From Culicoidibacter larvae (GTDB taxonomy: Bacteria > Bacillota_I > Bacilli_A > Culicoidibacterales > Culicoidibacteraceae), in NCBI RefSeq assembly GCF_005771635.1, contig NZ_VBWP01000002.1, forward strand, positions 281,913-345,912: a stretch of 64,000 nt of DNA, given 5' to 3'. Position 1 is the first letter of the stretch; the number at the start of each line of letters is the position of its first letter. The notes under the pieces are model-generated. The model was not told the origin of the DNA. It saw only the letters and a program-made list of their open reading frames with translations, and searched no databases. Shown piece by piece: positions 30,580 through 40,964 of the stretch. A program made the translations under genes and the position numbers.

Positions 30580-31551
30580 ATGAAAGTTATGAAAATTACG
30601 CCGCAAGGATACTGCCACGGTGTGGTCCATGCGATTAATATTGTTACCGAAAGCGCCTTTAATAACGAATTGCCGCGACCAATATATATTCTTGGCCAAA
30701 TCGTTCATAATCGCCATATCACTAACGCATTGGCTGAGCTTGGGATTGAGACCTTGGAGGCAACTAATGCTACCCGACTTGAGCTTTTAGAGAAAATTGA
30801 CCATGGCACCGTCATCATGACGGCCCATGGTGTCTCACCACAAGTGATTCAAACTGCAACTGATAAAGGACTCCATGTTATTGATGCAACTTGCAGTGAT
30901 GTAACCACTACCCACAAGTTACTGGCTGAGAAAATCAATGAGGGCTACGAATTCTTTTACATTGGCAAAAAAGGGCACCCTGAACCAGAAGGTGCTACCG
31001 GTATTCACCCACAGAAGATTCATTTAGTAGAAACAGCTGATGATATTGCCAACATCAATGTTACCAGCGACAAACTACTGATTACTAACCAAACAACACT
31101 GAGTATCTGGGATGTAGCTAAAGTTGCTAAAGCCATTCAGGCGGCTTATCCGCAAGCAGAATTCATCAAAGAAATCTGCAATGCCACGCAAGTGCGCCAA
31201 GAAGCAGTTGCTGCACAAGCTCAATTCACCGACTTAATTCTCGTTGTCGGTGACCCGAAAAGCAACAATACTAATCGCTTGGCACAAATCGCCGAAGAAT
31301 CTGGAACACCAGCTAAACGTATAGCTGATGTCAGTGAAGTTGACTTAGACTGGTTTACTGAAGATATGATTATTGGTGTAACTAGTGGTGCTTCAACCCC
31401 AACGCAAGTGATGATGACGGTTTTCCGTTACCTTGAACAGCTTGATCTTAACGATGAAAACACTTGGTCGGTTGAAGGCACTTTGCCTAAAGAAAAACTC
31501 TTGCCGATTCGTAAATATAAAGATGCACAAGCAAAAAAAGACTCTCAATGA
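30580..31551 (+). CDS. ispH: 4-hydroxy-3-methylbut-2-enyl diphosphate reductase
   Basis: A 323-aa 4Fe-4S enzyme, the last step of the MEP isoprenoid pathway, making IPP and DMAPP. The three cluster cysteines are seen in GYCHGV (Cys12), DATCSDV (about Cys98) and EICNAT (about Cys197). HGVSP and TSGASTPTQVM are also conserved. It indicates that isoprenoids are made by the MEP route. The AAAAGGATG site is 11 nt from the ATG. A terminator directly follows. Confidence 0.96.
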   Translation: MKVMKITPQGYCHGVVHAINIVTESAFNNELPRPIYILGQIVHNRHITNALAELGIETLEATNATRLELLEKIDHGTVIMTAHGVSPQVIQTATDKGLHVIDATCSDVTTTHKLLAEKINEGYEFFYIGKKGHPEPEGATGIHPQKIHLVETADDIANINVTSDKLLITNQTTLSIWDVAKVAKAIQAAYPQAEFIKEICNATQVRQEAVAAQAQFTDLILVVGDPKSNNTNRLAQIAEESGTPAKRIADVSEVDLDWFTEDMIIGVTSGASTPTQVMMTVFRYLEQLDLNDENTWSVEGTLPKEKLLPIRKYKDAQAKKDSQ

Positions 31552-31560
31552 GTCTTTTTT
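31533..31560 (+). terminator. ispH terminator
   Basis: Hairpin AAAAAGACTC / GAGTCTTTTTT overlaps the ispH stop codon region and ends in a T-run. Confidence 0.85.
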
Positions 31561-31565
31561 ATTTG

Positions 31566-31600
31566 CAAAGCCGGGTGTCCGATAAAAACACCCGGCTTTG
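31566..31600 (-). terminator. Rho-independent terminator
   Basis: Hairpin CAAAGCCGGGTGT / ACACCCGGCTTTG lies just past the stop of the small membrane protein gene. Confidence 0.85.
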
Positions 31601-31601
31601 C

Positions 31602-32114
31602 TTATTTTCTTATCATCTTCATCAAGCGGCGAAAGCTGGTTAAATTTCCTTCAAGTTCGTAAAGCGCCACTCTTTCTCCCTCAGCGTCAATCACCGCAAT
31701 TCCTGATTGATAGAACAAACGGCGTCTTTTTGCAATGACTGCTCCGCTTATATTATCGATATTCAGTAAATCATTTGGCACCAATAGGAACGTGTGCGTA
31801 TTTACATCGTACTGATCCTTAATACCATAATTAACCGCTCTAATAAAAAGTATGCCATCTTTAATAGTTATTTTAGTTTGGGTAATAACCTGCATCAACC
31901 AAATCACCAACCAAAAATAAATAACCAAAATAACTAAAAGCAGACAAATATAAACCCAAAGCGGAATCAGAAGTTTTGCCATCGCCAACACCAGCAAAAA
32001 GAACGGTACCATAATAATTACTACAAAAACAATAAGTAAAATATCGTAGTAACCTTTTCGTGGCTTACCATTGCAAGTTCTTGGCGAACTCCGAAAATTA
32101 GTATTAAAAATCAT
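31602..32114 (-). CDS. Two-helix membrane protein with PH-like C-terminal domain
   Basis: A 170-aa protein of unknown function. After a short polar start come two long hydrophobic helices (about 26-48 and 50-75). The remaining 95 residues (ITIKDGILFIRAVNYG to FRRLMKMIRK) are beta strands with a final amphipathic helix, resembling bacterial PH-like membrane domains. ATG 32114 is chosen (AAGGA upstream); the TTG at 32123 is an alternative that would overlap the LysR stop. It is probably in one transcript with the LysR gene. Confidence 0.72.
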   Translation of the reverse strand: MIFNTNFRSSPRTCNGKPRKGYYDILLIVFVVIIMVPFFLLVLAMAKLLIPLWVYICLLLVILVIYFWLVIWLMQVITQTKITIKDGILFIRAVNYGIKDQYDVNTHTFLLVPNDLLNIDNISGAVIAKRRRLFYQSGIAVIDAEGERVALYELEGNLTSFRRLMKMIRK

Positions 32115-32119
32115 ATCTC

Positions 32120-32935
32120 TCAATCCTTTCTGCTTTGTAAAAATGTTGCTACCCGCTCACTCATTACCGTTCGCTTTTCTCCCTTGCGAGTAACAAAGTA
32201 GAGCGGTCTGGTCAGTGTTGCCTGCGATTCATATCCCTGCACCGCAAAACCTTCAGCAACAAAACCAATCGCAACTCCATTCTCAACGGCGCTCTTAATA
32301 GCATAGTTACTGCCGGTCTCATATATTTTTGCCGGCTTTACCTTATTCTCCTTCCAATACGCCTCCACCAGCGCCCGCGTCCCCGAACCCGGTTCACGCA
32401 CAATCCATGGCTTACTCACATCATTATCAGGTACATATAAGTGCAATCGCTCCATAGCAAACACCTCACTATTCACCGCCACAGAACGAATATCACCCTC
32501 CACCAGCGCACAATCCAACTTATACTCCAACAACATCTTAATAATAGCACTGGTATTATCACTTGCCACCTTAATCTCCATGTCGGAATACGCTTGCGTT
32601 ATTTCCCTCACAAAGGGAAATAACCAAATATCACTAATTGTTTTGGTAGCACCAATAGTAACCCTTTCCTTACTACGATAATAATGCTCATCCACAACCA
32701 ACTGCAACTCATCATAAATATGCTCAAGCTGTTTTGCCTTCTTATAAACCTCATAACCAGTCTCGGTCAAACTAAACTGCCGGTTCTCGCGATTAATCAA
32801 CTTAGCATGTAATTCCTCTTCAATATTGGCAATAACCACACTTACCGCCGGCTGTGACATAAACAATGCATCAGCCGCCTTAGTAAAACTCTTATGTTCA
32901 ACTACTGCAATATAGACCTGCCATTTGCGTTCCAT
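32120..32935 (-). CDS. LysR family regulator (YeiE/CysL-like)
   Basis: A 271-aa protein. The N-terminal winged helix (YIAVVEHKSFTKAADALFMSQPAVS) is classic LysR. The C-terminal substrate-binding domain includes PWIVREPGSGTR, a phosphate/sulfate-type anion-binding motif of CysL/YeiE relatives. It is divergent from a YeiH-family gene, as in the known yeiE-yeiH pair, so it probably activates that gene in response to a sulfur or related anion. ATG 32935 has GGATGTG upstream; ATG 32950 is an alternative. Confidence 0.87.
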   Translation of the reverse strand: MERKWQVYIAVVEHKSFTKAADALFMSQPAVSVVIANIEEELHAKLINRENRQFSLTETGYEVYKKAKQLEHIYDELQLVVDEHYYRSKERVTIGATKTISDIWLFPFVREITQAYSDMEIKVASDNTSAIIKMLLEYKLDCALVEGDIRSVAVNSEVFAMERLHLYVPDNDVSKPWIVREPGSGTRALVEAYWKENKVKPAKIYETGSNYAIKSAVENGVAIGFVAEGFAVQGYESQATLTRPLYFVTRKGEKRTVMSERVATFLQSRKD

Positions 32936-33034
32936 AATTTTCACATCCATAAATAATAGTTATGTTATATATATCAATTATATTATACAATAATTCTTTC
33001 TTGCAGTAAACTAAGCATGAGAGGAGTTGATTTT

Positions 33035-33958
33035 ATGAAAAAATATACATTTTATTTTGGCGCCGGAGTTGCCTTTATCTTGCCATTTATTCCTGGCATA
33101 AGCAGCTTTGCATCCGGCATTGCTCTTATTCTTGGATTATTGATTGCAGTGGCTAATTACACTCCGGCAACCATCAATGTTTCCAAATACCGTAAATTAT
33201 TCCTAAACGGCGCTATCATCCTGTTTGGTTTCGGTCTCAACATCAACCAAGTTATCAGTGTTGGTGCTTCCGGCATTTGGAAAAGCGCCCTCAGTCTGAT
33301 AATCACCATCACCGTCGGCCTCCTCTTGATGAAGTATATCAACATTGACCGCAAAACCGGCATGCTCATCGACGTCGGCACCGCCATCTGCGGCGGCAGT
33401 GCCATCGCTGCCGTCTCACCAGTCATCAATGCTGATGACCAACAAATCGGCATCTCAACCGGTGTCATCTTCGCCCTCAACACCGTCGCGCTCTTCCTCT
33501 TCGCCCTCTTCGCTCACCTCATACCCTTGAGCGCCGAACAATTCGGCACCTGGGCGGCACTCTCAATCCACGACACCTCCTCAGTCGTCGGTGCCGCCGC
33601 CATGCATAGCGATGCTGCCCTGCAAGTAGCAACCATCCTAAAACTCACTCGTACCCTCTGGATAATTCCAATAGTACTGATTCTGGCCTTCGTAGAAAAA
33701 TCCAACAAAAAAGGAAGTTTCCCGCTCTTTATCATCTTCTTTATCCTTGCCAGCCTAATATCCTCATTCTTCCCTAACCCCGACCTCTACATCACACTAA
33801 CCCTCATAGGTAAAGCAATGCTCTCACTGGCACTCTTCCTAGTCGGCACCACACTTCACCCCAAAACCATCACCAATGCCGGCCTCAAACCAATATTGTT
33901 TGGCGTTATCCTTTGGGTTGCAGCAATTATTTCCGGATTCTGCATTGCTATCCTTTAG
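33035..33958 (+). CDS. YeiH family putative sulfate exporter
   Basis: A 307-aa membrane protein of about 10 helices. The conserved core DVGTAICGGSAIAAVSPVI and SIHDTSSVVGAA matches the YeiH/UPF0324 family. Sulfate or sulfite export has been proposed for the family but is weakly supported. ATG 33035 has AGGAG 8 nt upstream; the earlier ATG at 33017 overlaps the site. It is divergent from the LysR gene. Confidence 0.87.
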   Translation: MKKYTFYFGAGVAFILPFIPGISSFASGIALILGLLIAVANYTPATINVSKYRKLFLNGAIILFGFGLNINQVISVGASGIWKSALSLIITITVGLLLMKYINIDRKTGMLIDVGTAICGGSAIAAVSPVINADDQQIGISTGVIFALNTVALFLFALFAHLIPLSAEQFGTWAALSIHDTSSVVGAAAMHSDAALQVATILKLTRTLWIIPIVLILAFVEKSNKKGSFPLFIIFFILASLISSFFPNPDLYITLTLIGKAMLSLALFLVGTTLHPKTITNAGLKPILFGVILWVAAIISGFCIAIL

Positions 33959-33969
33959 GAGAAAAATAA

Positions 33970-34006
33970 ACCCGGCCTTGCTGACAAGCAGCAAGGCCGG
34001 GTCTTT
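33970..34006. terminator. Bidirectional terminator
   Basis: Hairpin ACCCGGCCTTGCTG / CAGCAAGGCCGGGT with T and A tails lies between convergent genes. Confidence 0.9.
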
Positions 34007-34792
34007 TTAATTATGTTTAGTAATCATAGTCTCTTCCATATGTTGGTAGAGAATTAACTCCATCAAGGCAATAATTGAAATTCTTGATGTCAAATCAACA
34101 CCATTTATTTCAATTTCATCAGTGAAAATATATAAATTAATATCACTCATATTTTGAATTGTATTATTGTCAGCACCGGTTATTGAAACAATGAGCGGGC
34201 GCTGTTCACGCATCTTCAAGACTTCAATCATCTGCACTAGCTCACGATCGTGGCCTTCATAATTAAAAATGAAAACTAAATCATCCGGCTTTATCTTCTG
34301 CATCGTAATACCACGATATTGTGAATCGCGCGGAAAAAGCACATCAAAACCGCTGACACTATATAAAAACTGGGTATAATAAGCAACATTTTTGCTTAAT
34401 CCTTTAGCCAAAATAACAATACGCGGCTTGGACTTCAATGCTTCACAGATACGCACAATCTTAGCTGATTCCATGACCCGAACCGACTCAATCAGATTTT
34501 TCAAATATTCCTCACGATATTGTTTTTGTTCAACAACAAACGGTGATTCATTCATTTCTGGTTCTTCAAGCGCAGTAAACTTAAGCACCGTGATAAATTC
34601 ACTGTACCCGCTAAATCCTATCTTGCGCACAAATCGCAAAAATGTTGTTGTTGACACAAAACACTCAGCTGCTACTTCACGAATACTTCTATTCTTCAAA
34701 GTATGCATATTCTTGATAACATAATCAAACAAGCTACGTTCGTTTTGAGTCAATGCTTCTAAATGCTTACTAGATATCTCAAAAAAATCCAT
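34007..34792 (-). CDS. RpiR/MurR family regulator of the agmatine operon
   Basis: A 261-aa regulator. The N-terminal HTH (RSIREVAAECFVSTTTFLRFVRKIGFSGYSEF) is typical of RpiR. The C-terminal SIS domain (about 105-250) starts KPRIVILAKGLSKNVAYY. The SIS domain normally binds phosphosugars, so an RpiR regulator in an agmatine cluster is unexpected; agmatine operons in lactic acid bacteria use other regulator types. It is the last gene of the operon, 23 nt after the second agmatine deiminase gene, with a terminator beyond. Confidence 0.88.
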   Translation of the reverse strand: MDFFEISSKHLEALTQNERSLFDYVIKNMHTLKNRSIREVAAECFVSTTTFLRFVRKIGFSGYSEFITVLKFTALEEPEMNESPFVVEQKQYREEYLKNLIESVRVMESAKIVRICEALKSKPRIVILAKGLSKNVAYYTQFLYSVSGFDVLFPRDSQYRGITMQKIKPDDLVFIFNYEGHDRELVQMIEVLKMREQRPLIVSITGADNNTIQNMSDINLYIFTDEIEINGVDLTSRISIIALMELILYQHMEETMITKHN

Positions 34793-34815
34793 ATTTAGAC
34801 TCCTCTACTTGTTGA

Positions 34816-35919
34816 TTACTTCTTTTTTCTTTTAGGTACTCCCTGGGTAATGCAGTGAATGTTTCCGCCACCCAACAAAATCTCGCGCGCCGGAATACCG
34901 ATTACCTTATAATCCGGATATAATTGTTCAAACATACGCTTTGCATGTTCATCATTTGGATCATCAAAGGTTGGAAAGATAATACCGCCATTAGCAGTAT
35001 AGTAGTTGACATATGTAGCTGATAAACGATCCCCGGTTAAGCGCGGATAAGTACCGTTTACCATGTCTATACCTTCACTCTCCTCTTTAGTAATAAATAC
35101 CGAATTCGGATAATTAATTTTATGAATCTCAAATTGGCGTCCTTGGGCATCACGGGCATTACTCAAAATTTCATAACACTCACGAGAAATTTCATACTGC
35201 AAATCATCTTCATCATCAGACCAGGTCAGCACGATAACTCCGGGACGAACAAAATTAAGAATATTATCAATATGACCATTAGTTTCATCAAAATAAACGC
35301 CGCGCTTCAACCAAATTACTTTATCAACATTACAATACGTCTTAAGCATTTCTTCAATCTCAGCTTTGCTGTAGTCGGGATTACGCCCTTCTGAAAGCAA
35401 ACATTCCTCAGTGGTAATCAAAGTCCCCTGACCATCAAAATGCACCGAACACCCCTCAAGAATAAACTTCTTAATATAGTAAAAATCAATATGCTCAATA
35501 TCGCAAATTTTCTCGGCAACCTGATCATCCTTATCCCAAGGAAAATACAAACCATCAAGTAACCCGCCCCAGGCATTAAACCGCCAGTCAACCGCGCGAA
35601 TATCACCTTGATCATTCTTTACGTACATTGGACCAAAGTCACGAATCCAGGCATCATTATAACTCATCTCAATAACCCGAATTTTGTCTGAAAGGATAAA
35701 CCGGGCGTGCTGATATTGCTCTGGTGACACCAACATCGTTACCGGTTCAAACTCAGCAATCGCCTCTGCCACCGCAGCATATGTCAACTGCGCCGGCTTA
35801 CCGCCCTCACGCCAGTTATCAGTCCGCTCCGGCCACATCATATAACACTGCTCATGCTCCTCAAACTCAGCGACCACCGAAAACCCATCTAATCGAGGAT
35901 TACGCTCCATAATTTTCAT
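34816..35919 (-). CDS. aguA: Agmatine deiminase (second copy)
   Basis: A 367-aa peptidylarginine-deiminase-fold enzyme that hydrolyses agmatine to N-carbamoylputrescine and ammonia. Conserved features include [27 protein letters not shown] and the catalytic-Cys motif [11 protein letters not shown] at the end. It is a close paralogue of the 37172-38263 product and lies downstream of carbamate kinase. The GAGGAG site is 9 nt from the ATG. A strong hairpin (36022-36054) separates it from arcC, so its expression may be partly independent. Confidence 0.93.
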   Translation of the reverse strand: MKIMERNPRLDGFSVVAEFEEHEQCYMMWPERTDNWREGGKPAQLTYAAVAEAIAEFEPVTMLVSPEQYQHARFILSDKIRVIEMSYNDAWIRDFGPMYVKNDQGDIRAVDWRFNAWGGLLDGLYFPWDKDDQVAEKICDIEHIDFYYIKKFILEGCSVHFDGQGTLITTEECLLSEGRNPDYSKAEIEEMLKTYCNVDKVIWLKRGVYFDETNGHIDNILNFVRPGVIVLTWSDDEDDLQYEISRECYEILSNARDAQGRQFEIHKINYPNSVFITKEESEGIDMVNGTYPRLTGDRLSATYVNYYTANGGIIFPTFDDPNDEHAKRMFEQLYPDYKVIGIPAREILLGGGNIHCITQGVPKRKKK

Positions 35920-36021
35920 GATAAAAAACTCCTCATCAAATCACTTATGAAATAGCTTACACACCTATTATATATTATTTCACAGCCTATTTCATTGATT
36001 TTTTGTTGAAATACTCAAAAC

Positions 36022-36054
36022 GGACAGACCAAAAGCACGACTTTTGGTCTGTCC
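36022..36054 (-). terminator. Intra-operon hairpin between arcC and the second aguA
   Basis: GGACAGACCAAAAG / CTTTTGGTCTGTCC with a 5-base loop. The U-run after it is weak (CGTTTTG), so it may be a leaky terminator or an RNA stability element. Confidence 0.65.
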
Positions 36055-36073
36055 CCAATTTTTCTCCTAAACC

Positions 36074-37009
36074 TTACTTCACAACAACTGTTCCCGACAC
36101 ACCATGAATCAGGTTTTCAATATTTTCCAGTGAAGTAATAATCGCTTTCCCATTATCAGTATTCTTAACAAAAGTAATTGCTGCTTCAACTTTTGGCAAC
36201 ATACTGCCGGCAGCAAAATGACCCGCTTCAATATACGTTTCCAACTCAGCAACACTCACTTCTTCAAGCTTCTTCTGATCTGGCTTATTGTAATTAATAT
36301 AGACATTGTCAACACCGGTTAAAATAATCAGTAAATCAGCGCCTACTAATTCAGCAAGCTTTTCAGAAGCAAAATCCTTATCAATAACCGCTTCAACACC
36401 GCGCAACGATTTACCCGCCACCGGGATCCCGCCACCACCGGCAGAAATAGTCACAACCCCTAGCTCAACCAACTGGTTAATAACCTGGTATTCCTTAATA
36501 CCAACCGGCTTTGGCGACGCAACAACCTTCCGCCAGCCGCGCCCCGAATCCTCCTTAAAAGTATCCTTGCCGGCTGCCATTATTGCCTTCGCCTCCGCCT
36601 CACTCAAAAACGGCCCAATCGGCTTAGTCGGATTCTTAAACGCTGGATCCTGCTCATCAACAATCACCTGCGTCACAATTGTCGCAACATCCTTTTGAAT
36701 GTTACGCGCTGCCATTGCTTTATTCAAAGCATTTTGCATCCAATAGCCGATGCTTCCTTGTGTCATCGCTACACACGTATCCAGCGGCATCGCTGGATTA
36801 CTCTCACTTGCAGCTGCCGCTTGTTGTAACAATAAATTCCCAACTTGCGGACCATTACCGTGCGAAATGATTAAATCATCCCCACGCTCAATTAATTGCA
36901 CCAAATACTCGGCAGTCGTTACCAGTGCCTGTTGTTGTGCCTCACTGCTGGCATCATCCGATAAAATAGCATTGCCGCCTAAGGCAACAACAATTTTGCG
37001 TTTATTCAT
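36074..37009 (-). CDS. arcC: Carbamate kinase
   Basis: A 311-aa enzyme transferring phosphate from carbamoyl phosphate to ADP, giving ATP, CO2 and ammonia. Conserved features: [10 protein letters not shown] at the start, [30 protein letters not shown] and a C-terminal KVEAAITFV. In the agmatine pathway this is the energy-yielding last step, and the gene may be called aguC. GGAGG precedes the ATG. A hairpin lies between it and the upstream agmatine deiminase gene. Confidence 0.95.
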   Translation of the reverse strand: MNKRKIVVALGGNAILSDDASSEAQQQALVTTAEYLVQLIERGDDLIISHGNGPQVGNLLLQQAAAASESNPAMPLDTCVAMTQGSIGYWMQNALNKAMAARNIQKDVATIVTQVIVDEQDPAFKNPTKPIGPFLSEAEAKAIMAAGKDTFKEDSGRGWRKVVASPKPVGIKEYQVINQLVELGVVTISAGGGGIPVAGKSLRGVEAVIDKDFASEKLAELVGADLLIILTGVDNVYINYNKPDQKKLEEVSVAELETYIEAGHFAAGSMLPKVEAAITFVKNTDNGKAIITSLENIENLIHGVSGTVVVK

Positions 37010-37029
37010 TTTGTTTCCTCCAATAATAA

Positions 37030-37068
37030 ACAGCCGGCCGGAGATATGCTTCTCACCCTGCCGGCTGT
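37030..37068 (-). repeat. Intra-operon inverted repeat between aguA and arcC
   Basis: ACAGCCGGC / GCCGGCTGT (9 bp, perfect) with a 21-base loop. The following U-tract is weak, suggesting a processing or stability hairpin. Confidence 0.65.
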
Positions 37069-37171
37069 CCTCTAAGATTAATTTTGAAAGTGTTTTATTA
37101 TTATTTTATAGCTTGTAATTAGCATTATCATAAGGCAGTGATTGGGCACCACCCTGGCCATTCAACATTTT

Positions 37172-38263
37172 TTACTTTGGGATTTGTTGCGTAATACAAT
37201 GCACATTTCCGCCGCCCAGCAAGATTTCACGTGCCGGTACACCAACAATTTTATGATTTGGATACAATTCTTGTAATTTTTTGCGTGCATCCTCATCTTT
37301 CGGATCACCGAATAACGGGAAAATAATACCACCGTTAGCTGTATAATAATTGATATAACTCGCTGCCAAACGATCACCAGGTAAACGTGGCAATGTTCCA
37401 TCAACTGCATCTACACCTTGACTTTCCTCTTCAGTAATCAATACTGGACTCGGCACATGAATTTTATGAACTTCAAGTTTGCGGCCCTTAGCATCAACTG
37501 CATTAACTAATGTATCATAAGCTTCCTTAGAAATTTCATATTGCGGATCAGACTCATCATCCGTCCAAGCAACAGCAACAACTCCAGGTGCAACATAATT
37601 GATAATATTATCAACATGACCGTTAGTTTCATCTAAATAAATACCACGTTTTACCCAAATAATTGTTTCCAGATTTAAATATTCTTTCAGCACTTGTTCA
37701 ATTTGCTCTTTTGAAAGCTGCGGATTACGCCCATCGGATAATAAGCACTCCTCGGTCGTAATCAAAGTGCCTTCACCATCAACATGGATTGAACCACCTT
37801 CTAATACAAAATCTGCTAAACGATAGCGATCTTTCATTTCAATTTCACAAACTTTTTGAGCAACAGCATCATCTTTGTCCCAAGGGAAATAGAGTCCATC
37901 AACTAATCCGCCCCAAGCATTAAATGCCCAATCAACCCCGCGCACTTCGCCTAAATCATTAACAACAAATGTCGGTCCGCAATCACGTACCCAAGCATCG
38001 TCATTGTCGATTTCAACAACGCGAACATTTTCAGGCAGCATCTGACGCGCATTATTATATTGCTGCGGACTTACTGCAACCGTCACTGGTTCAAATTCAG
38101 AAATAGCTTTAGCCACTTCAACAAAGGTTGCCTGAGCTGGTTTTCCTCCTAAACGCCAGTTGTCTGGACGTTCTGGCCAAATAATGTAGCAGCCAGCGTG
38201 TTTTTCAAATTCTCCCGGCATCCGGAAGCCATCTTTTTTCGGTGAACTATCAATTGTTCTCAT
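37172..38263 (-). CDS. aguA: Agmatine deiminase (first copy)
   Basis: A 363-aa agmatine deiminase. It has [28 protein letters not shown] and the terminal catalytic-Cys motif [11 protein letters not shown]. It follows the antiporter gene with a 14-nt overlap and has GGAGTGAG before the ATG, placing it in the usual agu order. It and the downstream copy share most motif residues. Having two in one operon could reflect gene dosage or different substrates. Confidence 0.95.
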   Translation of the reverse strand: MRTIDSSPKKDGFRMPGEFEKHAGCYIIWPERPDNWRLGGKPAQATFVEVAKAISEFEPVTVAVSPQQYNNARQMLPENVRVVEIDNDDAWVRDCGPTFVVNDLGEVRGVDWAFNAWGGLVDGLYFPWDKDDAVAQKVCEIEMKDRYRLADFVLEGGSIHVDGEGTLITTEECLLSDGRNPQLSKEQIEQVLKEYLNLETIIWVKRGIYLDETNGHVDNIINYVAPGVVAVAWTDDESDPQYEISKEAYDTLVNAVDAKGRKLEVHKIHVPSPVLITEEESQGVDAVDGTLPRLPGDRLAASYINYYTANGGIIFPLFGDPKDEDARKKLQELYPNHKIVGVPAREILLGGGNVHCITQQIPK

Positions 38264-39644
38264 TTACACTCACTCCTTCAAGTTTTTCTTTATCTTTACC
38301 TGCAAAATGTATACAGATTTCACCAATAACTATTGCAAGAATACTTCCCACTAATATTGGAATCTTAGTTCCCAATTCTGCCTCTGAAAAATCAAGTGGC
38401 ACAATCGAGAATATTAAAGTAATAATTAACAATACCATTGGCACATACGTAATTAATCGTAAGACCACTGGACCGCCTGGCACTTTAAACGGCCGTTCAC
38501 GATCAGGATCAATTTTGCGTAGTCGTAAGAATGCAGGGAACATCATAATATATGACGCCAGCAAAGCCACAACATTCAAAGCAAAGAACGCCCAGAATAT
38601 ATTTTCATTTGGTATAAACGGCGCTGCAATAACCAAGATTGATGCAACAACACCATTTAAAATACTTGCACCAATAGGCATGTCATTTTTAGGATTTACA
38701 ATACGAAATACTTTTGGTAAATCGTTATTACGAGCAGCATACATCGCTACATAGTTGACCCCTAAAGCCCATGATACTAAATTTGCTGCCAAAGTAAACA
38801 TAAACATAATACCAACGGCGATTACAAACGGATTCACACTACCAACTAACATAATGAAGCTATCAATTAAGCCACCAGATGTTGACAATTCGCTTGTCGG
38901 AATTGCAGCCCCCATACCGAACGCTGCCAATAAATAGAAGAATGCAATCAAAATGCCGCCAAAAATAATTGCTTGGGGAATTTGTTTTTTAGGATTCTCC
39001 ATATCACCGGCCATAGTTGTAACAACCTCAAAACCGAGGAAGTTAAATATAATTACCGATATAAAAGCCAAACTATCAATACTGAAATCAGGTAATAAAT
39101 TTTGTGGTGATAAATCATTCGCCATACCATTATTAATTGCGAAATAAATGCCTAAACCACCTAAACTTACCATGATAAAAACTTTAAATATTGCCGCGAT
39201 ATTTAAGATCCATTTACTATCGCTGACCGGAAAACAACTGATTGCACTGATTACCCAGATAAAAATCAATTGAATCGCAATTACTACCGGAATACTTAAT
39301 TCAAGACCAAAAATCTGTGTAATTACACCGGTAAATAAAACTGCCAGACTTGCCATCCAAATAGGAAAGTTCACCCAGTAAAGCCAAGCTACTCGTCCGC
39401 CCCAACGACGGCCAAAAGCACGCTTCACCCAATCATAAATACCACCCTCATCATCATAAGTCGTTCCTAATTCTGCCGATATTAATCCATATGGCAAGAA
39501 AAACAATAACAACAGTAATCCCCACCAAAAGAATTGTGATGGACCGATTGCAGCTGCCGGTGCTGCTGATTCAACAACCAGAATAACACAGACCGCCATC
39601 AATACGGCATCAAATAAACGAAACTTTTTCTTTTTCTTCTCCAA
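38250..39644 (-). CDS. aguD: APC family transporter, probable agmatine/putrescine antiporter
   Basis: A 464-aa, roughly 12-helix amino acid/polyamine transporter. Features: [42 protein letters not shown], and [24 protein letters not shown] typical of the APC family. Its position between the carbamoyltransferase and deiminase genes matches AguD, which exchanges putrescine for agmatine. I prefer the TTG start at 39644 (AAGGAG 9 nt upstream); an ATG frame begins at 39680 without a site. Confidence 0.87.
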   Translation of the reverse strand: MEKKKKKFRLFDAVLMAVCVILVVESAAPAAAIGPSQFFWWGLLLLLFFLPYGLISAELGTTYDDEGGIYDWVKRAFGRRWGGRVAWLYWVNFPIWMASLAVLFTGVITQIFGLELSIPVVIAIQLIFIWVISAISCFPVSDSKWILNIAAIFKVFIMVSLGGLGIYFAINNGMANDLSPQNLLPDFSIDSLAFISVIIFNFLGFEVVTTMAGDMENPKKQIPQAIIFGGILIAFFYLLAAFGMGAAIPTSELSTSGGLIDSFIMLVGSVNPFVIAVGIMFMFTLAANLVSWALGVNYVAMYAARNNDLPKVFRIVNPKNDMPIGASILNGVVASILVIAAPFIPNENIFWAFFALNVVALLASYIMMFPAFLRLRKIDPDRERPFKVPGGPVVLRLITYVPMVLLIITLIFSIVPLDFSEAELGTKIPILVGSILAIVIGEICIHFAGKDKEKLEGVSVNENN

Positions 39645-39714
39645 TGTGACCCACTCCTTAATATAAGTGGGGGAGGCCAATTATCAATTGCCCTCCTCCA
39701 AGTTCAACTGATAA

Positions 39715-40734
39715 TTATACAAGTTTAGTCAACATTGCATCAATTTCAGTTTGATATTTTTTTGCTGTTGCAGCATCCGCATAATGTAATCTTGGATATA
39801 AGAAATACACAAGTAATGAACGCATTGCTGTCAAACGATTTTCTGCTTCATCAAGCACAACTGAATATGGTGCATCTAACACTTCATCAGTTACCTCTTC
39901 TCCACGTGTAGCTGGTAAACAGTGTAAGAACTTAACATGTGGCGCAGCTTTAGCAATTAACTCTGCATTCACTTGATATTTCGGATAGAATACGCGCATA
40001 CGTTCTTCTTCCGATAGTTCAGCCTCATATAAACCATACCATACATCAGTATAAATAAAATCAGCATCTTTCATCGCTTCATCGGCATCTTCAGTAATTA
40101 AGAATGTACCTCCAGAAACTTTACAGTTTTCTTCAGCAATCTTGATATGCTCATCACGTAATTGGAACCCTTTTGGACCAAATTGCACGAAATTCATACC
40201 CATTTTTGTTGCCATGAACATTGTTGAAGCACATACTTGTGTAGCATCACCAACGAAAACAATTTTGCAATCTTCAAGCTTTTTACCAGCCGGTAAATGC
40301 TCAGTCATAGTAATAATATCGCCAAGCTCTTGTGTAGGGTGATTATAATCTGACATCCCATTAATAACCGGAATAGTTGAATTTTCGGCTAATTCCACAA
40401 CTGTTTTATGACGCTCAACCCGAGCCATAATAATATCAACTAATCGCGACAAAACACGTGCAGTATCACCCACAGACTCGTGGCCACCTAACTGAATTTG
40501 ACCAGGCGCTAAATATTGTGCATGCCCGCCAAGCTGAGTCATCGCTGTCTCAAATGAAACCCGTGTACGAGTAGAAGATTGTTCAAAAATCATCCCTAAT
40601 GTTTGATCCTTTAACAATGGCGGATAATATCCATCCTTAATTGATGCTTTTAATTTCAAAGCCAAATCAATCATGTACTGAATCTCTTCTTTAGTAAAAT
40701 CTTTTGTGTCAATGTAATCTTTAACAGTATTCAT
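39715..40734 (-). CDS. ptcA: Putrescine carbamoyltransferase
   Basis: A 339-aa transcarbamylase that phosphorolyses N-carbamoylputrescine to putrescine and carbamoyl phosphate. The carbamoyl-phosphate loop [10 protein letters not shown] and HPTQ are present. The C-terminal FLHCLPA motif is shared with ornithine carbamoyltransferases. The C-terminal extension after [12 protein letters not shown] and the agmatine neighbours favour the putrescine enzyme. It is the first gene of the operon; GAGGTG precedes the ATG. Confidence 0.92.
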   Translation of the reverse strand: MNTVKDYIDTKDFTKEEIQYMIDLALKLKASIKDGYYPPLLKDQTLGMIFEQSSTRTRVSFETAMTQLGGHAQYLAPGQIQLGGHESVGDTARVLSRLVDIIMARVERHKTVVELAENSTIPVINGMSDYNHPTQELGDIITMTEHLPAGKKLEDCKIVFVGDATQVCASTMFMATKMGMNFVQFGPKGFQLRDEHIKIAEENCKVSGGTFLITEDADEAMKDADFIYTDVWYGLYEAELSEEERMRVFYPKYQVNAELIAKAAPHVKFLHCLPATRGEEVTDEVLDAPYSVVLDEAENRLTAMRSLLVYFLYPRLHYADAATAKKYQTEIDAMLTKLV

Positions 40735-40801
40735 ACCGTCACCTCATTAATAAAATTCTTGTAAAAATATCGGTAGCTACGCGATTTCAACTTACAAACT
40801 C

Positions 40802-40830
40802 AGTATACACTTATCGAAAGCGCTTTTAAA
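40802..40830 (-). promoter_or_regulatory. agu operon promoter overlapped by a cre-like site
   Basis: On the minus strand TTTAAA (40830-40825) and TATACT (40807-40802) are spaced by 17 nt. The spacer holds a near-palindromic cre-like sequence, TCGAAAGCGCTTTTAA on the plus strand (40814-40829). CcpA binding here would block the promoter. Catabolite control of agmatine operons is established in related bacteria. Confidence 0.65.
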
Positions 40831-40870
40831 TAGTTTGCCCCCGCTTAGACACAAACCAAATTTACATAAA

Positions 40871-40899
40871 ACATGTTACATTTTAGGTAACATGTTACA
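40871..40899. promoter_or_regulatory. Inverted/direct repeat, candidate operator
   Basis: ACATGTTAC (40871-40879) and GTAACATGT (40887-40895) form a perfect inverted repeat; CATGTTACA occurs twice as a direct repeat 19 bp apart. It lies 40 bp upstream of the agu promoter and may bind the RpiR-type regulator or another dimeric regulator. Confidence 0.6.
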
Positions 40900-40921
40900 C
40901 TGGTGAAGAAAACCCTTAAAT

Positions 40922-40951
40922 AAAAAAGGAACCGCGAACGGTTCCTTTTTT
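40922..40951 (-). terminator. Rho-independent terminator
   Basis: Hairpin AAAAGGAACCG / CGGTTCCTTTT with A/T tails ends the trmK/zinc-ribbon cluster. Confidence 0.9.
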
Positions 40952-40964
40952 ATCAAAATTTATC

